Below, piece by piece: positions 1 to 4,644 of a stretch of DNA of 6,971 nt. The DNA lies in assembly GCA_017652345.1 (NCBI GenBank), contig JAGCBE010000280.1, positions 1-6,971 of the forward strand, written 5' to 3'. Each line of letters begins with the position of its first letter. Position 1 is the stretch's first letter. The notes below the pieces were generated by a model that saw nothing but the letters and a program-made list of their open reading frames with translations, searched no databases and had not been told where the DNA came from. The translations under genes were made by a program, and so were the position numbers. Source of the stretch: Methanobrevibacter sp. (GTDB lineage Archaea > Methanobacteriota > Methanobacteria > Methanobacteriales > Methanobacteriaceae).

Positions 1-167
1 GGATTTTTATAACCGTCATTAGGTTCCTTTGAAAATGATTTGGATACAACTGCACCAGCACCAGATTTTAAAATCCAATTAAGGGAAGATGCATGACTTC
101 CCAATACACCTGCAGCAAGCATCAATGGATTCTTAAACCTGACACCACATAATTTAGTTTTTAACAT
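1..167 (-). CDS. pyrD: Dihydroorotate dehydrogenase, N-terminal fragment (runs off left edge)
   Basis: Only the first 55 codons lie in the window; the rest is beyond base 1. The translation starts MLKTKLCGVRFKNPLML and continues with AAGVLGS and a GAGAVVSKSFSKEP stretch. This is the N-terminal beta-strand and first FMN-barrel segment of class 1 dihydroorotate dehydrogenases (compare the family pattern NP-hydrophobic-AAG and GAGAVV-K-S). The enzyme oxidises dihydroorotate to orotate in pyrimidine synthesis in the cytoplasm, using FMN; the archaeal/1B type normally works with an iron-sulfur electron-transfer subunit, PyrK, which is not visible here. The ATG at 165-167 is fixed by an excellent Shine-Dalgarno GGAGGT (178 down to 173) five bases upstream. 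The gene is divergent from nop5. The active-site base region is outside the window, so function rests on the N-terminal match only. Confidence 0.85.
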   Translation of the reverse strand, partial: MLKTKLCGVRFKNPLMLAAGVLGSHASSLNWILKSGAGAVVSKSFSKEPNDGYKN

Positions 168-172
168 GAATA

Positions 173-178
173 ACCTCC
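173..178 (-). promoter_or_regulatory. Ribosome binding site of pyrD
   Basis: GGAGGT on the minus strand, five bases before the ATG. It decides the start of the truncated gene. Confidence 0.85.
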
Positions 179-218
179 AATAAAAACATGAACTTTGATA
201 AGTATAATAATTCTCCGA

Positions 219-232
219 TAATATTTAAATAA
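219..232 (-). promoter_or_regulatory. Candidate TATA region for pyrD
   Basis: The divergent pyrD-nop5 spacer (168-397) is almost entirely A and T, so TATA-like strings are common and this choice is tentative. The minus-strand string TATTTAAATATT would place a start site near base 195, giving a leader of about 30 bases that includes the GGAGGT site. Another TATA-like string (minus strand around 236-248) could serve instead. Confidence 0.3.
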
Positions 233-361
233 TATAATATAATTTTATACTATTTTAATATATGGAAACTATATGATATATAATTATTTAGTTTTCAAGT
301 GGAAATTTAAGGAAATTTCATTAAAATTTATCAAAAACTTGTAAAAATTATCTAAAATAAT

Positions 362-374
362 GTAAAATATATTA
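362..374 (+). promoter_or_regulatory. Candidate TATA box of nop5 (leaderless or very short leader)
   Basis: The string AAAATATATT is centred near base 369, about 27-29 bases before the nop5 ATG at 398. This is the normal archaeal distance from TATA box to transcription start. No ribosome binding site precedes the ATG (the preceding bases are AAAATAAGATT). The two facts together suggest that transcription begins at or just before the start codon. The leaderless reading is inference. Confidence 0.45.
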
Positions 375-397
375 GATAAAAAAATTAAAATAAGATT

Positions 398-1627
398 ATG
401 GAATTTTATATAACACAATGTATTGCAGGATTTATTGCATTTGATGAAGATCTTCAAATAGCTGACTATAAGCTTTTTACAGAAGATGAAGTGGTTTCAA
501 ATCTCATTAAGATAGAGGAAAATGAGATTTTAGACGAAGAGATTGAACTCATCAATGGAATGAAATTGGATTCAAAGGATGAGGATAAAATCATTATAGA
601 AACCACCAAAAGGAAATCCCAATACAAGGAACTTGAAAATTATGAAAATATTGAAGTGAAAACTCCAAATAAAGGTGGAGAACACTTAAGAAGCAATATT
701 GATAACATATTAGAGGAAATAGGATTTTCAAAAAGTCAAGATGAAATCATTCAGATTTATGAAAAATTAGCTATCTACAAAATCAAAAAGTCTTCACAGG
801 AAGAGGACAAACTCTTGATTCAAGCAATAAACTCTGTAGATGACATTGATGAATCAATCAGCAAATTAGTTGAGCGTATTCGTGACTGGTACACAATCTA
901 TTTCCCAGAAATGGATACAATTAGCAGTAATGAAACCTACATAAAGCTAATCGCTGAAAGTGAAAATAGGGAGGACATCCTCGAAAACTATATGGAGCAT
1001 TTCAGTGAAGAGATTGAGGAAAGCACTGGTGCTGACATTGAAGAGGATGACTTATTGATGTTGAAGAGTTTTGCAGAGTCCATCTATTCACTTCAAAAGT
1101 CAAGGAAGGAACTTGAAACTTATATCGATGCTAAAATGGAAGCCATTGCCCCTAACTTAAGAGACTTATTGGGATCCACATTAGGTGCCAAATTAATTGC
1201 ACACATTGGAAGCATAAAGAGATTAGCAACTTATCCTGCAAGTGTTATTCAGATAATGGGTGCTGAAAAGGCAATTTTCAGACATTTAAAAACTGGAGAA
1301 CGTCCTCCAAAACATGGATTGATATTCCAACACCCAAGTGTACGTGGAGCTAAATGGTGGAACAGGGGAAAAATAGCCAGAAACTTAGCATTGAAGATTA
1401 CCCTTGCTGTAAGAAAGGATGTGTTCTCTGGAGAGTATGATCCAAGCATTGCAGAGGATTACCTTAAGAAAGTTGAGCAAATAGAAAAGGAAAATCCATT
1501 CCCTAAAAAGACAAGCCAAAAGAGAGCAAAGGAAAGAAAAGCAGAAAAGGACAAAGGGAAAGGAAAAAGCAAGAAATACAAAGGAAGCAAGAAAAACAAG
1601 AAGAATAAAAAGAAAAGAAGAAAATAG
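398..1627 (+). CDS. nop5: C/D-box RNP core protein Nop5 (Nop56/58 homologue)
   Basis: This 409-residue protein is the scaffold of the archaeal C/D-box small RNP. It binds L7Ae plus guide RNA through its Nop domain, binds fibrillarin through its N-terminal domain, and dimerises through a coiled coil, positioning fibrillarin to 2'-O-methylate rRNA and tRNA. Visible parts are an N-terminal fibrillarin-binding domain (about 1-115, beginning MEFYITQCIAGFIAFDE), a NOSIC-like segment (about 150-200, with LVERIRDWYTIYFPEM), an acidic helical coiled-coil region (about 200-250), and the family signature GAEKAIFRHLKTG-ERPPKHG-LIFQHP at 288-313. A very lysine-rich tail occupies 370-409. Length and domain order are normal for archaeal Nop5. 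The ATG has no Shine-Dalgarno site but starts exactly at the conserved N-terminus. flpA follows after 64 bases on the same strand, the usual archaeal partner arrangement. Confidence 0.95.
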   Translation: MEFYITQCIAGFIAFDEDLQIADYKLFTEDEVVSNLIKIEENEILDEEIELINGMKLDSKDEDKIIIETTKRKSQYKELENYENIEVKTPNKGGEHLRSNIDNILEEIGFSKSQDEIIQIYEKLAIYKIKKSSQEEDKLLIQAINSVDDIDESISKLVERIRDWYTIYFPEMDTISSNETYIKLIAESENREDILENYMEHFSEEIEESTGADIEEDDLLMLKSFAESIYSLQKSRKELETYIDAKMEAIAPNLRDLLGSTLGAKLIAHIGSIKRLATYPASVIQIMGAEKAIFRHLKTGERPPKHGLIFQHPSVRGAKWWNRGKIARNLALKITLAVRKDVFSGEYDPSIAEDYLKKVEQIEKENPFPKKTSQKRAKERKAEKDKGKGKSKKYKGSKKNKKNKKKRRK

Positions 1628-1628
1628 G

Positions 1629-1638
1629 CACAATTGTG
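1629..1638. promoter_or_regulatory. Perfect palindrome in the nop5-flpA spacer
   Basis: CACAATTGTG is a perfect 10-base palindrome beginning one base after the nop5 stop codon. The remainder of the 64-base spacer holds a TATA-like TGTATATTTT (1648-1657), at a distance that could give flpA its own short-leader transcript. The palindrome could be an operator for that start, or chance; there is no second copy in the window to support a binding-site role. Confidence 0.2.
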
Positions 1639-1691
1639 ACAGAACCTGTATATTTTCTAATGAGATTTAATTATACTAAAGATGTGAAAAA

Positions 1692-2336
1692 ATGAACATA
1701 TTTTACAAAGATGGTGAAATAGCTACCAAAAACTTAAGTCCTGGGATTAGAGTCTATGATGAAAGACTTATCCAAGATGGGGAAGAGGAGTACAGAATCT
1801 GGAATCCAAGAAGATCCAAATTAGCTGCAGCATTATTGAATGGATTGGAAGGGCTTGACTTGAACAATGATTCTAAAGTATTATACTTAGGCGCTTCAAC
1901 AGGAACAACTGTTTCACACATTTCTGACATTTGCGATGAGGGTTTGATCTATGCTGTAGAATTCTCACCTGTCAGCATGAAAAAATTAGTCAGATTATCC
2001 CAAAAGAGAAACAATATAATGCCACTCCTTGCAGATGCAACCAAACCGAAATATTACCTAAATAAAGTTGGAAAGGTGGACTTGGTTTACTGCGATGTGG
2101 CACAGGAAAAACAGAGCGAACTCTTTATGGATAATATGGATTTATTCCTAAAGGAAGATGGCCAAGGGCTCATTACCATAAAAGCAAGAAGCATTGATGT
2201 TATTCAAAAGCCTAAAAAAATATTCAAGGATGAAGCTAAAAAAATAAAAGAGAATGGTTATTCCATTTTGGAAAAGATTAAATTAGAACCTTATGAAAAG
2301 GACCATATAGCTTTTCTTGTGGAGAAATCTTTTTAA
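1692..2336 (+). CDS. flpA: Fibrillarin-like rRNA/tRNA 2'-O-methyltransferase
   Basis: This 214-residue SAM-dependent methyltransferase is the catalytic subunit of the C/D-box RNP, transferring methyl groups to the ribose 2'-OH chosen by the guide RNA. Visible motifs are EYRIWNPRRSKLAAA (34-47), the SAM-binding loop VLYLGASTGTT (63-73), the acidic residue of YAVEFSP (E90), LLADATKP (D115 region), YCDVAQ (133-138), ITIKARSID (161-169) and EPYEKDHIAFLV (199-210). The expected K-D-K-H catalytic set is present as K43, D135, K164 and H205. The N-terminus is somewhat shorter than in longer archaeal fibrillarins, but an in-frame TAA at 1677-1679 prevents extension. The ATG is preceded by GTGA (1684-1687), which pairs with the GGTGAT part of the archaeal anti-Shine-Dalgarno complement. 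It is probably co-transcribed with nop5, perhaps with a weak internal promoter. Confidence 0.95.
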   Translation: MNIFYKDGEIATKNLSPGIRVYDERLIQDGEEEYRIWNPRRSKLAAALLNGLEGLDLNNDSKVLYLGASTGTTVSHISDICDEGLIYAVEFSPVSMKKLVRLSQKRNNIMPLLADATKPKYYLNKVGKVDLVYCDVAQEKQSELFMDNMDLFLKEDGQGLITIKARSIDVIQKPKKIFKDEAKKIKENGYSILEKIKLEPYEKDHIAFLVEKSF

Positions 2337-2351
2337 AAGAACATACATTCA

Positions 2352-2378
2352 TTTTTGAAAAAAATCATTTTTCAAAAA
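2352..2378 (+). terminator. Perfect inverted repeat after flpA, likely 3' end hairpin
   Basis: TTTTTGAAAAA (2352-2362) and TTTTTCAAAAA (2368-2378) form an 11-base perfect inverted repeat around a five-base loop, 15 bases beyond the flpA stop. It is all A/T except one pair and has no long T run after it, so termination could instead use the T5 runs in and around it. The position just after the gene is the main support. Confidence 0.45.
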
Positions 2379-2394
2379 CCATACATAACTGCTA

Positions 2395-2433
2395 TTTTAA
2401 TTCAAAACCACCATTTTGATATTGAAATTAAAA
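2395..2433 (+). repeat. Second small hairpin downstream of flpA
   Basis: TCAAAA (2402-2407) pairs with TTTTGA (2414-2419) around the loop CCACCA. Flanking TTTTAA (2395-2400) and TTAAAA (2428-2433) can extend it after an internal bulge. It lies 17 bases beyond the previous hairpin and may be part of the same 3' end region. Weak A/T pairing makes it uncertain. Confidence 0.25.
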
Positions 2434-2580
2434 AACAAAAATTTAGCTTTTCATATAATTCTTTTTATCAAATAATATGTAGAATCATCAAAAAAATAAA
2501 GCATATATTTTTTATAAAGATATTTTAAGAAATTTAAAGGATAAAATATCAATTTAAAGCTCTAAAAATCCTTATTTTAT

Positions 2581-2591
2581 AAGTATTACTT
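2581..2591. repeat. AGTATTACT palindrome, copy 1
   Basis: AAGTATTACTT is an odd-length perfect palindrome (five-base arms around T2586). Related copies are at 2781-2789 and 3042-3060. No gene start is adjacent. Confidence 0.35.
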
Positions 2592-2780
2592 TTATCAAAA
2601 AATTTGATTTCAAAAGAGTAATATACATTAGATTTTTTAAAAAAAATAGATTAAAATTTACTGAAAATCAGAAATAAAACTAATTCAATTTTAAAAATTA
2701 ATCTAAGAATAATTTAACATAATTATTAGTAATTTCAAGAAGAAATACGAATTTAGTATAACTACGAACAATCTCAAAAA

Positions 2781-2789
2781 AGTATTACT
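2781..2789. promoter_or_regulatory. AGTATTACT palindrome, copy 2, upstream of the small RNA promoter
   Basis: AGTATTACT (four-base arms around T2785) ends three bases before the BRE-like GAAAGC of the promoter at 2793-2808. A site directly upstream of BRE/TATA is a normal place for an archaeal activator, so a regulatory role is conceivable; no regulator can be named. Confidence 0.3.
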
Positions 2790-2792
2790 ACT

Positions 2793-2808
2793 GAAAGCTT
2801 TTTATATA
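2793..2808 (+). promoter_or_regulatory. Strong archaeal BRE/TATA promoter of an orphan transcript
   Basis: GAAAGC (BRE-like, 2793-2798) is followed by TTTTTATATA (2799-2808), containing the archaeal TATA consensus TTTATATA at 2801-2808. The expected start, 22-27 bases downstream of the box centre, falls near G2831. No protein gene starts downstream and both flanking genes end in this region, so the promoter must serve something else, most simply the structured unit at 2831-2931. Confidence 0.65.
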
Positions 2809-2830
2809 AGAATATCACAAATATATATTT

Positions 2831-2931
2831 GCTAATGCAATAAAAAAAGAGTTCATAAAAATATCCTCTAGGTTAATTCACTCATAAAAAACACTCCATA
2901 ATTAAATAACTTAGAGGATTGAACTTTTTTT
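2831..2931 (+). ncRNA. Candidate small structured RNA, family not recognised
   Basis: The unit starts about 26 bases after the TATA box centre and ends in seven T's (2925-2931). The inner stem has 13 consecutive pairs: 2863-2875 (ATCCTCTAGGTTA) with 2907-2919 (TAACTTAGAGGAT). One of these is a G-U pair (G2871 with T2911). The outer stem is 2850-2855 (AGTTCA) with 2920-2925, extendable through the A run 2843-2848 with the terminal T run after one bulged G. A seven-base bulge (2856-2862) separates the stems. The 31-base loop (2876-2906) contains CACTCATAA and CACTCCATAA as direct repeats. The stem is complete on plus-strand RNA, while the minus-strand copy would have an A-C mismatch at the G-U position. 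I see no C/D or H/ACA boxes, tRNA fold, SRP or RNase P features. Function is unknown. Promoter, structure and T-tract together support a gene, but it could be only a bidirectional terminator-like element. Confidence 0.5.
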
Positions 2932-3041
2932 GCAAAATAAACTATTTTTAACTCTTTTTTAACAAATTTTTATAAAAATTTTAAAAAATATTTCTAATTT
3001 TTCTTTATTTTCAAAAATAAGAAAGAACTACTAATTTTTAC

Positions 3042-3060
3042 AAAAAAGTAATACTTTTTT
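3042..3060. repeat. AGTATTACT palindrome, copy 3 (19 bases, perfect)
   Basis: AAAAAAGTAATACTTTTTT is a perfect odd-length palindrome, nine-base arms around A3051. Read on the minus strand it is the same motif as the copies at 2581 and 2781 with longer A/T arms. It could also act as a weak hairpin. Confidence 0.4.
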
Positions 3061-3227
3061 TAATTATTATCTAAATAAGGGCAAAAATTAAGTATTAATA
3101 AAACTAAAAGAAAATATTTAAAATTTTTTTAGGAAAATAAGGAAAAATATAAGAAAAAAATTATATAACGAACAAAAAAATTATGAGAATTTGATCATAT
3201 TAAAGTAAGAATTGAAAATTAAAAAAT

Positions 3228-3276
3228 AGTAAAATAAAAAACTAAAATAAAAAGTAAAATAAAAGTAAAATAAAAA
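3228..3276. repeat. Short A/T tandem repeat AGTAAAATAAAA
   Basis: About four imperfect copies of a unit of 11-12 bases (AGTAAAATAAAA, one copy with C for G) lie side by side. It sits downstream of the coaBC terminator; on the minus strand it gives repeated T4-T5 runs, which could serve as back-up termination signals. It looks like simple-sequence slippage. Confidence 0.55.
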
Positions 3277-3314
3277 AAGAAAAATTGATTAAACTTCTAA
3301 AGTTATAATCAATT
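3272..3314 (-). terminator. coaBC terminator, hairpin beginning in the stop codon
   Basis: On the minus strand AATTGATTATAACTT (3314 to 3300) pairs with AAGTT-TAATCAATT (down to 3283), with one bulged T and a three-base loop. It is followed directly by TTTTCTTTTTTT (3283-3272 region). The TGA stop of coaBC (3311-3309) is part of the upstream arm. Hairpin plus U-rich tail is a convincing transcript end. Confidence 0.7.
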
Positions 3315-4493
3315 CAATTTTTTAGAAATCTCATCAAATATGGATTTTGAAATCTCTTTTTTGGAATTTAATGAAACCTTCTTGATTTCATCACTTACAA
3401 GAATGACCTCATTGGTTTCAGATCCAAATCCGCATCCTGCATTTGCAACATCATTTGCTACAACCAAATCAGTACCTGCCTCTTGCATTTGAGTCTTAGC
3501 ACACTCAATCATTTTCTCTTCTGAAATGTTGTATTCCGCCTTGAATCCAACTAAGAATATATCTTCATTGATATTCTTGATTCTTTGAATGATTTTAGCA
3601 ACAGGCTCAAATTCCAATGACAAGTTGTATGAAGAAGAGATCTTAGAATTTTCCTTACTGATTGGAGTGAAGTCAGAAACAGCTGCTGTAGCTATGAAAA
3701 CATCAAAATCAGGAATCAACTCATCTATTTTCTCATTCATAAGTGTAGTGGATTCTGCATCAATGACATTGAATGCCTTTGGAATTGAAACTTCATGATG
3801 TGCAGCTAAAATAGTCAAGTTAGCTCCTCTAACGAATGCTTCCTTAGCCAATTCCAAACCCATCCTACCAGAGGACCTATTGGATATGCCTCTTATAGGG
3901 TCAATTTCCTCAAAGGTTCCGCCTAAACTGATCAATATGTTTTTTCCTGCAATATTAGACACTACACCACCTGCAATGCCCTTACTTACCCTATCCAAAT
4001 TGACTGCCCTTAGAGATTCAAGGACAATGTCTTCAATAGCTGGGAACTTGGCTTTTCCTTCATCAATGCGAGGATTGACAAACTTAATGCCTTCTTCTTT
4101 TAGCTTTTCCACATTTTCGCTTACTGCATCATACATTGAATCATGCATTGAAGGGACAAAGACAATAGGAGTGTCATGCCCTTGAGCAGTTATCAAAAGG
4201 GTGTTTACAGGATTGTCAGAAATCTTATATGCAAATTTGGAAATGGTATTTGCAGTAGCTGGAGCAACTAAAATCAAATCCTGTTGAGAATACTTCACAT
4301 GCTCTATCTTTCCAGTCAATTCCAAAACAACTTCTTGGCCAGTAGCAAACTCCAAAGCATTCGGATGGATAATTTTAGTAGCTTCTTGGGTCATGAATGC
4401 CTTAACAGAATGACCTTGCCTTCTAAATTCCCTTGCTAACTTAATGGTTTCGGTTGCTGCAATACTGCCAGTAACGCATAAAACAATTTCCAT
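3309..4493 (-). CDS. coaBC: Bifunctional phosphopantothenoylcysteine decarboxylase / phosphopantothenate-cysteine ligase
   Basis: This 394-residue fusion carries out two steps of coenzyme A synthesis in the cytoplasm: joining 4'-phosphopantothenate to cysteine (CoaB, C-terminal, nucleotide-dependent) and FMN-dependent decarboxylation to 4'-phosphopantetheine (CoaC, N-terminal). The CoaC half (about 1-175) shows CVTGSIAA at 6-13, the probable catalytic His65 in EHVKYS, PATANT at 78-83 (family PASANT) and PSMHDSMYD at 114-122 (family PxMNxxM). The CoaB half (about 184-394) shows GGTFEEIDPIR (191-201), ISNRSSGRMG (203-212), ATAAVSDF (268-275), LVGFKAE (314-320) and DLVVANDV (342-349). K284 probably stands where E. 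coli has its KIKK motif. The E. coli active-site Cys of the substrate clamp (ACG) appears replaced by AKF near residues 148-150. The ATG is supported by GAAGTGAT (4504-4497), three bases upstream. The gene stands alone, between two terminators. Confidence 0.95.
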   Translation of the reverse strand: MEIVLCVTGSIAATETIKLAREFRRQGHSVKAFMTQEATKIIHPNALEFATGQEVVLELTGKIEHVKYSQQDLILVAPATANTISKFAYKISDNPVNTLLITAQGHDTPIVFVPSMHDSMYDAVSENVEKLKEEGIKFVNPRIDEGKAKFPAIEDIVLESLRAVNLDRVSKGIAGGVVSNIAGKNILISLGGTFEEIDPIRGISNRSSGRMGLELAKEAFVRGANLTILAAHHEVSIPKAFNVIDAESTTLMNEKIDELIPDFDVFIATAAVSDFTPISKENSKISSSYNLSLEFEPVAKIIQRIKNINEDIFLVGFKAEYNISEEKMIECAKTQMQEAGTDLVVANDVANAGCGFGSETNEVILVSDEIKKVSLNSKKEISKSIFDEISKKLN

Positions 4494-4496
4494 AAA

Positions 4497-4504
4497 ATCA
4501 CTTC
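4497..4504 (-). promoter_or_regulatory. Ribosome binding site of coaBC (GTGAT type)
   Basis: GAAGTGAT on the minus strand matches the GGTGAT part, rather than the GGAGG part, of the complement to the archaeal 16S rRNA tail. It lies only three bases before the ATG and supports that start. Confidence 0.6.
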
Positions 4505-4605
4505 AATAAATTTAAAATCTTTCAATAAATATCTAAATCTTGTAGTTGATAAATAATCTAAAATCTTTAAAAGAATTTTATCCTATTTTAATAAATATCT
4601 AAAAA
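4501..4605 (-). repeat. Degenerate repeats of about 20 bases upstream of coaBC
   Basis: On the plus strand the string TTCAATAAATATCTAAATCT (4521-4540) recurs in altered form at 4502-4520 (TTCAATAAATTTAAAATCT), at 4547-4566 (TGATAAATAATCTAAAATCT) and at 4588-4603 (TTAATAAATATCTAAA). The array spans the whole coaBC promoter region. On the minus strand the copies read AGATATTTATT, which is TATA-like; the copy at 4533-4524 would give a start near 4504 and a leader of about 11 bases. The repeats may be slippage products, or multiple promoter or regulator sites. Confidence 0.45.
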
Positions 4606-4644
4606 AATAAAAATAGTGAATTTTCTTTTTTAGAAATCACTATT
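4601..4644 (-). terminator. Terminator of the surface operon, hairpin beginning in the stop codon
   Basis: On the minus strand AATAGTGA (4644-4637) pairs with TCACTATT (4619-4612). An inner GAAA/TTTC-type stem and an A/T loop lie between, and TTTTTATTTTTTT follows (to 4601). The first two bases of the arm overlap the TAA stop at 4645-4643. This separates the operon from coaBC. Confidence 0.75.

Larger units (their letters stand above)
2337..3308. other. Convergent intergenic region of about 970 bases without protein genes
   Basis: The plus-strand flpA and minus-strand coaBC converge on this stretch. I see no credible protein gene on either strand: all reading frames are short, low-complexity and rich in stops. 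It holds two A/T hairpins after flpA (2352-2433), a probable small RNA gene with its own promoter (2793-2931), three copies of an odd-length palindrome around AGTATTACT (2581-2591, 2781-2789, 3042-3060), a short A/T tandem repeat (3228-3276) and the coaBC terminator. The parts at 2434-2580, 2592-2775, 2932-3041 and 3061-3227 show only A/T-rich sequence to my reading. Convergent gaps in compact archaeal genomes are usually much shorter. Confidence 0.8.

Noticed and set aside
301..318. GGAAATTT repeated upstream of nop5, as a possible NrpR nitrogen-repressor site
   Set aside because: The operator needs GGAA-N6-TTCC; the second half is not present.
1385..1633. Hydrophobic minus-strand frame opposite the end of nop5
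   Set aside because: It is the complement of the lysine-rich tail (AAA/AAG read as Phe/Leu), a shadow without its own signals.
2815..2856. Minus-strand mini reading frame (13 codons, MNSFFIALANIYL) with AGAGGAT before it, opposite the candidate RNA; possible type I toxin under an antisense RNA
   Set aside because: Very short, no good minus-strand promoter, and a hydrophobic peptide of this size arises easily in AT-rich DNA. The ribosome-site-like bases are explained by the stem.
2868..2885. Minus-strand five-codon frame (MSELT) after GGAGTG
   Set aside because: Too short to support; the GGAGTG-like bases are the complement of the loop repeat.
2850..2925. Possible CRISPR repeat: the arm ending GAGGATTGAAC resembles repeat ends such as GGATTGAAAC
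   Set aside because: Only one inverted pair, no regularly spaced direct repeats or spacers, and no cas genes nearby.
2836..2935. Possible MITE-like element bounded by TGCAATAAAAAAAG / CTTTTTTTGCA inverted ends
   Set aside because: No target-site duplication is evident and the outer matches are mostly A/T runs. An RNA gene with promoter explains the symmetry better, though a genome-wide copy count could revive this idea.
3157..3176. TATA-like ATTATATAAC in the convergent spacer as a second orphan promoter
   Set aside because: No convincing BRE, and neither direction leads to a structured or coding unit.
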